Below, one piece after another: positions 1 to 7,931 of a DNA stretch of 64,000 nucleotides; positions within the stretch are counted from its first letter, which is position 1, and every line of letters starts with the position of its first letter. A program made the translations under genes and the position numbers. Source of the DNA: Belliella kenyensis (GTDB lineage Bacteria > Bacteroidota > Bacteroidia > Cytophagales > Cyclobacteriaceae); assembly GCF_022549675.1 (NCBI RefSeq), contig NZ_JAKZGR010000012.1, forward strand, positions 62,001 through 126,000, written 5' to 3'. Under the pieces are notes generated by a model, which saw only the letters and a list, made by a program, of their open reading frames with translations, did no database searches and was not told the origin of the DNA.

Positions 1-1683
1 ATCAAAAAAAAATATGAGCCAATTCTTCCTCAAAAGGATGAATGGCCTGTCATGAAATTGAGTAAAAGCAGAAAAGAGTTCGTGAAGAAAGTAGCTGAGG
101 CTGCCAAAAATAGAATTCTTGAATTCACTGGAGGGAAAGTTGAGGTTCTCAAAGAAGAATTAGAAACTACTCATTACCGAGAAAAGCTGCGTATCAAGCA
201 AAACCCTTGGGCTGTGGATCCAGAAGATGATTATGACTTTTGGAATGGTGTAAAATCGTCCTTGGTACAACTGAGTGCAGACAATTCACTGACTAAGGTC
301 CAAAGAAAGAAGAAATATATAGACATTCTTGATCAGATCACTCTAAGATACGCAGAGGAAATCGCTAGTACATTCAAGCATACACACTACAAAGTTACGC
401 GATCCATTGTCACGACAGGTTTTGCGAGATTGCTCAATGCTGCAAGAGTGAAAGGGTTCAAGAGGCTTTTCAGTAACCAATACACCCTTCAGGATAAAAT
501 TCAGATCATAGGAGAGACCAAACATCTAAGAGATCTTGCTTCAAAGGGTACCATAATCATGGTTCCTACCCACTTTTCCAACCTTGACTCCATACTAATC
601 GGCTGGATTATATCTGTATTGGGCTTACCTCCATTTATTTATGGAGCAGGACTTAATCTTTTCAACATAGAAATATTTGCCTACTTTATGAATGCTCTCG
701 GAGCTTATAAGGTAGATAGAAGGAAAAAAAATCTAGTCTACATAGAAACTTTAAAAACTTATAGCTCAGAGGCTATTCAATTTGGAGTTCATAGCTTGTT
801 TTTCCCAGGAGGCACTCGGTCTCGAAGTGGAAAAATTGAATCTAAGTTGAAACTCGGACTACTAAGCACTGCCGTTGAGGCACAAAGAGCAAACTACCAA
901 AAAGGCATCAATGACGTTTCTGGCAAGATATTTATAGTTCCAGTTACTATCAACTATCATTTTGTCTTAGAAGCACCAAGCCTTATCAAAGAGCATTTGA
1001 GCATCACTGGACAAGAACGCTACTATCAAGAGTCAGATGAATTTTCGACGTCGCTGAAAATCTCCAAGTTCCTCCTGAAATTCTTCACCAAAGGATCAGA
1101 TATCTCTGTCTCTGTAGGCAAACCCATGGACGTATTGGGTCACTATGTAGATCAAAATGGAAACAGCATGGATAAAAATGGAAGGATCATCGACACGAGA
1201 GATTATTTCATTTCTGATGGTAACATTACTGTAGATACTCAGAGAGAGGAAGAGTACACCAATAGGTTGGGAAATAGAATAGTTCAGGAATTCCATATTA
1301 TCAATAGAGTCTTCAGTTCTCATCTTGTAGCATTTACTGCATTCCAAATGATCAAGAGAGAAAATAAAAAAATGGATCTATTCAACCTCTTGAGATTACC
1401 GGAAGAAGATCTATCTATCCCATATGCTTCTTTCAAAGCAGAATGTAAGCGGGTGTTAGAAAGAATATTTGAGCTCAGAGATAAAGGCAAAGTTCATATT
1501 GCTCCACATTTGAGAAGAGAAATAGATCAGATCATCACGCATGGTTTAGAAAATGTAGGGATGTATCATGCTAAAAGACCACTTTTAAAAGACAAAAACG
1601 GAAATATTATCACTGAAGATTTGAACTTACTTTATTATTATCATAACAGACTAGACGGCTATGATCTCGAAAAACTCTTTTAA
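1..1683 (+). CDS. Glycerol-3-phosphate/1-acylglycerol-3-phosphate acyltransferase, PlsB-like (5' end outside window)
   Basis: Membrane-associated acyltransferase that transfers an acyl chain to glycerol phosphate at the start of phospholipid synthesis. Counting from the ATG at 52, the HX4D catalytic motif (HFSNLD) lies near residues 174-179 and the FPGGTRSRSG block near residue 250. The family consensus for that block is FPEGTRS, so Glu is replaced by Gly here. The reading frame is open from base 1 through the ATG at 52 and encodes a residue run ending in EWPV just before that ATG, so the true start is probably upstream of the window and the gene is 5'-partial. The stop overlaps the start of gpsA by 23 bp, so the two are likely co-transcribed and act in sequence. 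Whether the substrate is glycerol-3-phosphate or lysophosphatidate is uncertain; the length and the gpsA neighbour favour the former. Confidence 0.85.
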   Translation: MKKKYEPILPQKDEWPVMKLSKSRKEFVKKVAEAAKNRILEFTGGKVEVLKEELETTHYREKLRIKQNPWAVDPEDDYDFWNGVKSSLVQLSADNSLTKVQRKKKYIDILDQITLRYAEEIASTFKHTHYKVTRSIVTTGFARLLNAARVKGFKRLFSNQYTLQDKIQIIGETKHLRDLASKGTIIMVPTHFSNLDSILIGWIISVLGLPPFIYGAGLNLFNIEIFAYFMNALGAYKVDRRKKNLVYIETLKTYSSEAIQFGVHSLFFPGGTRSRSGKIESKLKLGLLSTAVEAQRANYQKGINDVSGKIFIVPVTINYHFVLEAPSLIKEHLSITGQERYYQESDEFSTSLKISKFLLKFFTKGSDISVSVGKPMDVLGHYVDQNGNSMDKNGRIIDTRDYFISDGNITVDTQREEEYTNRLGNRIVQEFHIINRVFSSHLVAFTAFQMIKRENKKMDLFNLLRLPEEDLSIPYASFKAECKRVLERIFELRDKGKVHIAPHLRREIDQIITHGLENVGMYHAKRPLLKDKNGNIITEDLNLLYYYHNRLDGYDLEKLF

Positions 1684-2719
1684 ATCCAAATCTATAGGAG
1701 TAGTGGGACTAGGCAGCTTTGGTACTGCAATAGCAAGTCTTTTGTCAGAAAAAAATCATGTCATAGCTTATGCCCGAAGGGCTGAGCTAGTCGACGAGAT
1801 CAATTCAAACCACAGTATAGATGGGGTAGCCATCAATCCTAATATTCAAGCTACGCAAGACCCTGAATTTCTGTGTAAAGCTTGTGATGTGATTTTTTTC
1901 ATGGTCCCTTCTAGTGCATTTATTGATGTAACCAGGCTGTTTTCCCCGTTCCTTTACCCCTACCACATGATCATTCATGGTACCAAAGGTCTTTGTCTTA
2001 ACCTTCCCGAAGGAAAGTCACAAGAGGACATGAAGGTGATACGCAGAGAGAACATCCTGACGATGTCAGAGGTGATTTTAAAAGAAACAGTCGTCGTGCG
2101 AGTTGGCTGCTTGGCTGGCCCAAACCTTGCCAAAGAGCTGGCTGGAGGATTGCCTGCCGCTACTGTGGTCTCCAGTAAATTCAATGAAGTCATCCTTCAA
2201 GGTCAGAATTTACTTAGGTCTGAAAAATTTCAAGTCTACGGGAATTCTGACATCATTGGAGTGGAGCTTAGTGGTGTATTGAAAAACATTATCGCAATCG
2301 CATCTGGAGCACTTGCTGGACTTGGTTTGGGAGAGAACGCCAAAGGTCTTTTAATTTCCAGAGGCATGGTGGAGCTGATTTATATGGGCAATGCGTTAGG
2401 AGGAAGTCTTAAGTCATTCATTGGCCTTGCGGGAATTGGGGATTTGGTGACTACTTGCAACTCCACGCTTTCCAGAAATTATACTGTCGGCTACCGCCTA
2501 GCTAAAGGAGAAACGCTCGCTGAAATACAGACCACTATGGAAGAAGTAGCTGAAGGGATCAACACAGTTAGGTTGATGAAGAATTTCATGGAAAGTACTG
2601 GAACACGAGCACCTATCACTGAAAATCTTTACAAGGTACTATTTGGAGATCTAAAAATTGAAGAAGCAGTACAATACCTGATGAAATATCCATTCAGCGT
2701 TGATGTAGATTTCCTATAG
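1661..2719 (+). CDS. gpsA: Glycerol-3-phosphate dehydrogenase [NAD(P)+]
   Basis: Cytoplasmic enzyme that reduces dihydroxyacetone phosphate to sn-glycerol-3-phosphate, the substrate for the acyltransferase encoded just upstream. The N-terminal Rossmann motif GLGSFGTAIASLL is at residues 16-28. The C-terminal half has the typical GVELSGVLKNIIAIASG segment with its catalytic Lys, and the GLAGIGDLVTTC motif. The 352-residue length is normal for the family (about 330-350). The ATG at 1661 lies inside the 3' end of the acyltransferase in another frame, a 23-bp overlap that suggests translational coupling. Confidence 0.95.
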   Translation: MISKNSFKSKSIGVVGLGSFGTAIASLLSEKNHVIAYARRAELVDEINSNHSIDGVAINPNIQATQDPEFLCKACDVIFFMVPSSAFIDVTRLFSPFLYPYHMIIHGTKGLCLNLPEGKSQEDMKVIRRENILTMSEVILKETVVVRVGCLAGPNLAKELAGGLPAATVVSSKFNEVILQGQNLLRSEKFQVYGNSDIIGVELSGVLKNIIAIASGALAGLGLGENAKGLLISRGMVELIYMGNALGGSLKSFIGLAGIGDLVTTCNSTLSRNYTVGYRLAKGETLAEIQTTMEEVAEGINTVRLMKNFMESTGTRAPITENLYKVLFGDLKIEEAVQYLMKYPFSVDVDFL

Positions 2720-2761
2720 AATATTTATAGCAGACTATTGCTGATACCTGATGTGAATATG

Positions 2762-2786
2762 CACCTATACCTAGAGGAGGTGTTTT
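2762..2786 (+). terminator. Possible weak terminator after gpsA
   Basis: A bulged hairpin (CACCT pairing with AGGTG, with an inner CCT/AGG) is followed by TTTT about 40 nt after the gpsA stop. The stem is short and imperfect, so the call is tentative. The rest of the 299-bp gap between gpsA and the permease holds nothing I recognise. Confidence 0.3.
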
Positions 2787-3018
2787 ATGCCAATTAAAAT
2801 TAGCTTCCAGATCAATTCCAGAAAAACGGAAAAAGTTATCCCTTAATAACTTGTCCACCTGGGCGGATCAAATATCTATCAATAGCTAAATCTTGAAGGT
2901 ATCTCAAATGATTTGCTCAATGGCATCTTGGTGGTAATATCAGATAGATTATGTACATCTATTAGGAAATTTTCAGATTTATAAGCTATTTGGTATTTAA
3001 TCTAAAGGTTAAATTCAG

Positions 3019-4305
3019 TTGAAAAGCCCAAGTTCGCTTAAAAGAGGTATCCAAAAATGGGACTTAGTATTCTTGATCATCAATTCGGTCATAGGAGCTG
3101 GCATATTTGCGCTTCCTGCGAAAGTTTATAATATCTCGGGTGTGTATTCCATCGCTGCTTTTGGTGTGTGTGCCTTGGTGATGATGATGCTTATTCTTGT
3201 GTTTGCTGAGGTCAGTTCCAGATTTGATCGGACTGGAGGCCCCTATCTTTATACGCATCAAGCCTTCGGCCCTATCCCTGCATTCATCATTGGTTGGCTA
3301 CTCATGCTCACTCGGCTGTTTAGCTATGCTACATTGATCAACTTACTTATCGTATACCTGGCATTTTTTTCAGAGATCTTTCAAAATGAATATATCCGAA
3401 TCTTCTTAATTTTTTTGATCACTACTTTCATTACTTATTTCAACTGGATTGGGGTAAAAAACACTGCTCGTGTAAGCAATTTTTTGACCATCGCCAAACT
3501 ATTCCCCTTAGCTGTATTTATCGTTGTTGGCTTATTTTTTTTAGATATTAATAATTTTCAGCAAAATGACCTGCCGAGCTTATCAGAATTTTCAGCTTCA
3601 TCATTATTACTGATTTTTGCATTTGGAGGGTTTGAAGCTAGTCTTGTGAATAGTGGAGAAATTGTAAACCCTAAAAAAAACTTACCTTTTGGCTTGATCA
3701 CAGCATCATTGGTGATAACTGGCTTTTACATCTTGATTCAAATCGTCTCTATAGGGACATTACCTGATTTGGCCAATTCAAGCTACCCTATAGCCGAAGC
3801 TGCAAGTGAATTTATGGGGTGGTGGGGTGGTATGTTTATCACTATCGGTGCAGTTATTTCTATCATTGGCACACTCAATGTACAAATACTCAGTGGGTCA
3901 AGACTACCCTTTGCTCTAAGTGAGGAAAATCAGCTTCCTGAAATTTTCAAAAAAATCCACCCAAGATTTGCTACTCCATGGGTATCTATTCTTGTATTTG
4001 CAAGCCTTGTAGCTATTGTAGCTACCTTCTGGGGCTTTATGAACTCTCTTGCCATATCGGTCATAGCTAGACTACTACTGTACGCAATGGTATGTGCGAG
4101 CCTTATCAAATTACGAAGTTCTGAACCAACAAGCAAAAATTTTTTCAAAGTGCCTTATGGTAACCATATCGCTATATTGGGAATACTTGCCACAGTTTGG
4201 CTACTGTCAGGCACACATATCGATGAGATCCTTGATACTGTTTATTGGACAGGTGCAGGCGTCGTAATTTATGCCATTCATGCTTTTACCAAGACCGAAA
4301 ACTAA
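3019..4305 (+). CDS. APC-family amino acid permease
   Basis: Integral inner-membrane transporter of the amino acid-polyamine-organocation superfamily, predicted to import or exchange an amino acid. The 428-residue protein has about 12 hydrophobic segments. The family signature VIGAGIFALPAKVY is in TM1 (residues about 24-37) and the GGFEASLVNSGEIVNPKKNLP motif is in the TM6-TM7 region. The start is a TTG at 3019; the N-terminus MKSPSSLKRGIQKWDL is a normal one for the family and no upstream in-frame ATG is better. It converges tail-to-tail with the next gene, the stops overlapping by 4 bp. The substrate cannot be told from sequence. Confidence 0.85.
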   Translation: MKSPSSLKRGIQKWDLVFLIINSVIGAGIFALPAKVYNISGVYSIAAFGVCALVMMMLILVFAEVSSRFDRTGGPYLYTHQAFGPIPAFIIGWLLMLTRLFSYATLINLLIVYLAFFSEIFQNEYIRIFLIFLITTFITYFNWIGVKNTARVSNFLTIAKLFPLAVFIVVGLFFLDINNFQQNDLPSLSEFSASSLLLIFAFGGFEASLVNSGEIVNPKKNLPFGLITASLVITGFYILIQIVSIGTLPDLANSSYPIAEAASEFMGWWGGMFITIGAVISIIGTLNVQILSGSRLPFALSEENQLPEIFKKIHPRFATPWVSILVFASLVAIVATFWGFMNSLAISVIARLLLYAMVCASLIKLRSSEPTSKNFFKVPYGNHIAILGILATVWLLSGTHIDEILDTVYWTGAGVVIYAIHAFTKTEN

Positions 4306-5282
4306 AGTGTATCTACTTCTCTTTTCCCCAAAATATGTGACACAATATGCTCGGCATGGACAATCGAATTCTCAATAAAAAACTCTCTGGTATTCAATCC
4401 ACCGCAAACAACTCCAGCCAAGTACACCCCAGGAATATTTGATTCTTGGTTGGTCTGATCATAGCAAGGCTGTCGTTTTTCGTCTATACTCAAGGTCACA
4501 CCAAGCTGATCAAGCAAGGAAAAATTGGGAACATAGCCAGTCATGGCCAAAACAAAATCGTTCTCGATGGTAACATCTCCTTCTGGAGTCTCAATTACCA
4601 CCTCATTTTCCCTAATTTCTTTTACCAAGGAGCTTGTAAAAGCTTTGATACTACCTTCCTTGATCCTATTTTCTATATCTGGTTTGACCCAATACTTCAC
4701 ATTTGGGTCAATCCCCTCTCCTTTGAGAAGCATGGTCACTTCTGCACCTTTGCGCCAAGTCTCAAGCGCTACATCTACGGCTGAGTTTGCACCACCCACG
4801 ACGAGTACCTTTTGACCAATGTACGGCCAAGGTTCTTTATAATAATGCTTAACCTTTGGAAGATCTTCTCCAGGGACATTCATCAAATTTGGAAGATCAT
4901 AGAAGCCTGTCGCTAAGATGATGTTTTTTGCTTGATAGATACACTTGGAAGTCTTGATTTCAAAAGCCTGACCTTGGTGATGCATTTTCTCAACTTTTTC
5001 ATACAGATTAATTTTCAGCTTCCATTTTTCCACTACTCGCCTATAATATTCCAAGGCTTCTGTACGTGTAGGCTTATGCGACACAGACATGAAAGGGACT
5101 CCACCCATTTCCAATTTGTCAGAGGTAGAGAAAAAAGTCATGTTCAAAGGGTAGTGATAAAGCGAATTGGTCAACACACCCTTTTCTACAATAACATATC
5201 GAAGGCCAGCCTCTTCACAGGCTATCCCACAAGCAATCCCTATAGGGCCTCCGCCGATTATCAAAACATCCAATACTTCCAT
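4302..5282 (-). CDS. ypdA: YpdA-family FAD-dependent reductase (putative bacillithiol disulfide reductase)
   Basis: Flavoprotein of the thioredoxin-reductase-like YpdA family. In Firmicutes YpdA reduces bacillithiol disulfide with NADPH. The FAD-binding GGGPIGIACGIACEEAG is at residues 10-26, the second dinucleotide motif GGANSAVDVALE is near residue 163, and the C-terminal FAD contact GVYLAGVVCGG is near 290. It lacks the CxxC of true thioredoxin reductases, as YpdA does. The length of 326 is typical. The bacillithiol role is supported by bshA, the first biosynthetic gene, in the same window at 14966-16111. Transcription is away from the permease side; the NRDE gene lies 60 bp upstream on the same strand. 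Confidence 0.85.
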   Translation of the reverse strand: MEVLDVLIIGGGPIGIACGIACEEAGLRYVIVEKGVLTNSLYHYPLNMTFFSTSDKLEMGGVPFMSVSHKPTRTEALEYYRRVVEKWKLKINLYEKVEKMHHQGQAFEIKTSKCIYQAKNIILATGFYDLPNLMNVPGEDLPKVKHYYKEPWPYIGQKVLVVGGANSAVDVALETWRKGAEVTMLLKGEGIDPNVKYWVKPDIENRIKEGSIKAFTSSLVKEIRENEVVIETPEGDVTIENDFVLAMTGYVPNFSLLDQLGVTLSIDEKRQPCYDQTNQESNIPGVYLAGVVCGGLNTREFFIENSIVHAEHIVSHILGKREVDTL

Positions 5283-5342
5283 TTTTTGTAAAATTTCGTG
5301 ACAAGGTATTTAAACAGCTTTTCACACAAATCTGTTCATTGA

Positions 5343-6107
5343 TTATTGACTAACCAAAAATGATATCTTTTGATCAGAAGCAATATTCTTAATCTGATCA
5401 AAGGTACGTTCAATGATTTCTATTTTATCGTCATTTCCCCATAACAACACCGTCGTATTCACCGTACCATAGTAATCATCAATTTTAATGAATTGAGCGG
5501 AAAGGTGCCTTTCTTGGTATAAAGTAGCACCAGTATTAGGCAAAAGCTCATCAGGATCCATTTTTTTAGAATGCACTACTTGCATGAGTTCCTCTGGATC
5601 AAGCGCATTTTCATCTATGGCTTGTTGTAATTTAGACTTTGCAAGGGTCAATTTGGTCCAAGGCGTATCCAATAGGGCATTGCTGAGGCCGTACAAACCA
5701 GGCTCAATTTCTTCAATTCCTTCTTTATAGTTTGAGAAATAAAACATAGATTGGCCATCCCCTAACAAAATATTGAAGCCTTCATAATTATCTTTATCTA
5801 AGTCTACCTGTTTCAAGAAATCTGAGGGTGAAGTATCTCCCTCTAGAAAATCTTTGACCAAGTCCCCTCTGGTTTTTGGGTTCTCTTTTGGATTCTTTAG
5901 ATCTCTGTAGTTTGTCAAAGCTGCAAATCTACCATGAGGGTGAACACCCATCCAAGTACCTCCAGCTTTGAGGTCTTTTCCTGCATAGAAGCCACTTTCC
6001 CACTTTTGGAGTGGGGCTGAAGGTCTTTGAAAAAACTCATCCCTATTTGCCACAAGGATGAGTTTGTACTTTGGATGGTTTTTCCAGTTGAAGGTGATCA
6101 AGCACAT
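5343..6107 (-). CDS. NRDE / TANGO2-family protein
   Basis: Homologue of TANGO2, a family found from bacteria to man, recently tied to haem or lipid handling, with molecular role unsettled. The protein begins MCLITFNW, with Cys2 in the place of a possible N-terminal nucleophile, followed by ANRDEF (the NRDE motif, residues about 20-25), GKDLKAGGTWMG and AALTNYRD. The frame extends six codons further upstream to 6125, but the conserved MC start at 6107 is the one seen across the family, so I chose it. It is followed on the same strand by the YpdA-type gene. Confidence 0.85.
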   Translation of the reverse strand: MCLITFNWKNHPKYKLILVANRDEFFQRPSAPLQKWESGFYAGKDLKAGGTWMGVHPHGRFAALTNYRDLKNPKENPKTRGDLVKDFLEGDTSPSDFLKQVDLDKDNYEGFNILLGDGQSMFYFSNYKEGIEEIEPGLYGLSNALLDTPWTKLTLAKSKLQQAIDENALDPEELMQVVHSKKMDPDELLPNTGATLYQERHLSAQFIKIDDYYGTVNTTVLLWGNDDKIEIIERTFDQIKNIASDQKISFLVSQ

Positions 6108-6141
6108 AAGGCGAAAGTAGTACAAAAGTTTTACTTAACTT

Positions 6142-7245
6142 TTACGCCTTGGCTTTTTTGAGTTTTGGATAGTCCGTATAACCTTTTTCTCCAGGAGTGT
6201 AAAAGGTAGCATCGTCCCATTCCGCAAGCGGTGCATCCTGCTCAAACCTCTCTACCAAATCTGGGTTGGAAATAAATAGCTTTCCATATGCCACCGCATC
6301 TGCTAGTCCTTCAAGTATGTATTGATTTCCTTTTTCTTGATCAAAATTGGCATTGATGATCAATACCCCTTTGTACATTGGTCTGTACCTGTGGGCAATT
6401 TTTTCTACTGCATGTGGAACATCAGAGACATCATTGAAAGGCTCTGAAAGGTGAAGATATGCCAGATTATAATCATTCAACTTCTCTATGATGTAGTCAA
6501 ATGTAGGTATAGTCTCCTCATCTAATGTCATTCCAAATATATTGTGTAAAGATGGATTCAATCTCAGTCCAATTTTCTCCTCTGGCATTACTTCTTTGAT
6601 TGCGTCTATCACTTCAAAGAGTATTTTCGCCCTATTTTCCTTGCTCCCTCCATATTCGTCCATCCTGATATTGGATGTCCTACTAAAAAACTGATGAAGT
6701 AAGTATCCATTTGAAGAATGTATTTCTACTCCATCAAAGCCTGCTTCCATGGCATTTTTTGCCGCATTCTTGTAGTCAAGAATGGTTTGCTTGATTTCAT
6801 CAAGACTCATTTCTTTTGGGGTTACAGTCTCTTTGAATCCACTAGGTGTAAATGACTTTGAGTATGGGTTGATAGCAGAAGGTGCATGAGGCAATTCTCC
6901 ATTGTGAAAATCAGGGTGTGACATTCTTCCAACATGCCAAAGCTGAAGAAAAATCTTTCCCCCTTCTTCATGCACCGCTTTGGTGACAGCTTTCCAGCCT
7001 TCCACTTGTACTTTAGAATAAATCCCTGGCGTATTGATGTAGCCTACAGCTTTGGTAGAGATTTGCGACCCTTCAGCTATAATCAATCCAGCCGAAGCTC
7101 TTTGCCTATAATATTCTACATGTATATCAAAAGGCACCTTATCTGGATTGGCCGCTCTACTCCGTGTCATTGGCGCCATCACTACCCTATTATTAAGTTC
7201 AATTTCTCCAATTTTCAATTTTTGCAATAGTGGTTGCTTGCTCAT
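6142..7245 (-). CDS. Alkene reductase, Old Yellow Enzyme family
   Basis: FMN-dependent NAD(P)H ene-reductase that reduces activated C=C bonds, nitro-esters and quinones in the cytosol. The N-terminal LNNRVVMAPMTRSRA is the FMN-binding start of the barrel. HVGRMSH, HSSNGYLLHQFFS (the substrate-binding His/Asn pair region) and the N-R-Y/E-G-GS segment (DEYGGSKENRAKILFEV) follow. The C-terminus carries AVAYGKLFISNPDL. The open frame continues upstream to 7314, but MSKQPLLQKLKIGE at 7245 is the start typical of this family; the upstream residues look non-homologous. About 367 residues, normal for NemA/OYE proteins. Confidence 0.9.
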   Translation of the reverse strand: MSKQPLLQKLKIGEIELNNRVVMAPMTRSRAANPDKVPFDIHVEYYRQRASAGLIIAEGSQISTKAVGYINTPGIYSKVQVEGWKAVTKAVHEEGGKIFLQLWHVGRMSHPDFHNGELPHAPSAINPYSKSFTPSGFKETVTPKEMSLDEIKQTILDYKNAAKNAMEAGFDGVEIHSSNGYLLHQFFSRTSNIRMDEYGGSKENRAKILFEVIDAIKEVMPEEKIGLRLNPSLHNIFGMTLDEETIPTFDYIIEKLNDYNLAYLHLSEPFNDVSDVPHAVEKIAHRYRPMYKGVLIINANFDQEKGNQYILEGLADAVAYGKLFISNPDLVERFEQDAPLAEWDDATFYTPGEKGYTDYPKLKKAKA

Positions 7246-7474
7246 GGTGATTAATTTTTTGTTGGTTAAAAATTCAATGTATATACAACTATAAGCGTGC
7301 AAGTATTGTTCCACAGCTGGATTTTTGAAAACTATATTTGATTCAATTAGATATTATTATCATCATCCTTCTTGTATACTAGCTTAGGGCGAAGTTTTTT
7401 TTCTGAATAAAAGAATGTCTCTAACTCATTGAAACCTACTTTTTATTTCCAAACTAACATAGGCCACTTTTTAG

Positions 7475-7543
7475 TACGAAAAAAATCGTATGAATATTTG
7501 TAATACGATTTTCTTCGTATACCTTTGTACGAAAGTCATCGTA
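7475..7543. promoter_or_regulatory. Three 16-bp dyad operators for the BlaI-type repressor
   Basis: Three dyads of form TACGA-N6-TCGTA, the last arms being T-ACGA/TCGT-A: TACGAAAAAAATCGTA (7475-7490), TACGATTTTCTTCGTA (7504-7519) and TACGAAAGTCATCGTA (7528-7543). Start-to-start spacings are 29 and 24 bp. BlaI/MecI repressors are known to bind TACA/TGTA dyads in their own promoters; this TACGA variant sits at the equivalent place. One site is upstream of the -33 box, one lies between the -33 and -7 boxes, and one lies over the start of transcription, which is ideal for autorepression. Confidence 0.8.
7497..7527 (+). promoter_or_regulatory. Bacteroidota-type promoter of the BlaI/BlaR1-like operon
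   Basis: TTTG at 7497-7500, a 19-bp spacer, then TACCTTTG at 7520-7527 match the Bacteroidota sigma-ABfr consensus (TTTG, about 19 bp, TAnnTTTG). Transcription would begin near 7534, giving a leader of about 20 nt before the ATG at 7554. One dyad operator fills the spacer exactly and another covers the predicted start point. Confidence 0.75.
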
Positions 7544-7553
7544 ATATTGGAAT

Positions 7554-7931
7554 ATGAAAATCAAACCCACAGAATCTGAATTGGAAATCCTTCAAATTAT
7601 CTGGCAAAAAGGTGAGGCCAGTGTCAGGGAAGTTCACGAGCAGTTAGCTGAAAGTAAGGATACAGGCTATACTACTACCCTAAAGCAAATGCAAATCATG
7701 CACACTAAAGGCTTACTTGTTCGAAATGAAGAAAGTAGAACACACATTTACAGTGCGGGGATAGATGAACAAGACACGCAGCGTCACCTATTGCGGAATT
7801 TCGTCTCTACTACTTTCGGGGGATCTTCAAAAAATCTTGTAATGCAAGCCTTAGGGCAAGGTACTCCATCTAAAGAGGAGTTGACAGAAATTCGAGCATT
7901 TTTGGATCAATTAGAAAATAAGAAATCATGA
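7554..7931 (+). CDS. blaI: BlaI/MecI/CopY-family transcriptional repressor
   Basis: Winged-helix repressor of 125 residues. The HTH region PTESELEILQIIWQKGEASVREVHEQL and the GYTTTLKQMQIMHTKGLLVR recognition segment are typical (residues 3-57), and the C-terminal helices mediate dimerisation. Family members are released from DNA when a membrane metalloprotease of the BlaR1 type is activated. That partner overlaps the 3' end of this gene by 4 bp (ATGA). Three dyads in the promoter indicate autoregulation. The gene symbol is by family; a link with beta-lactams is not shown. Confidence 0.9.
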   Translation: MKIKPTESELEILQIIWQKGEASVREVHEQLAESKDTGYTTTLKQMQIMHTKGLLVRNEESRTHIYSAGIDEQDTQRHLLRNFVSTTFGGSSKNLVMQALGQGTPSKEELTEIRAFLDQLENKKS

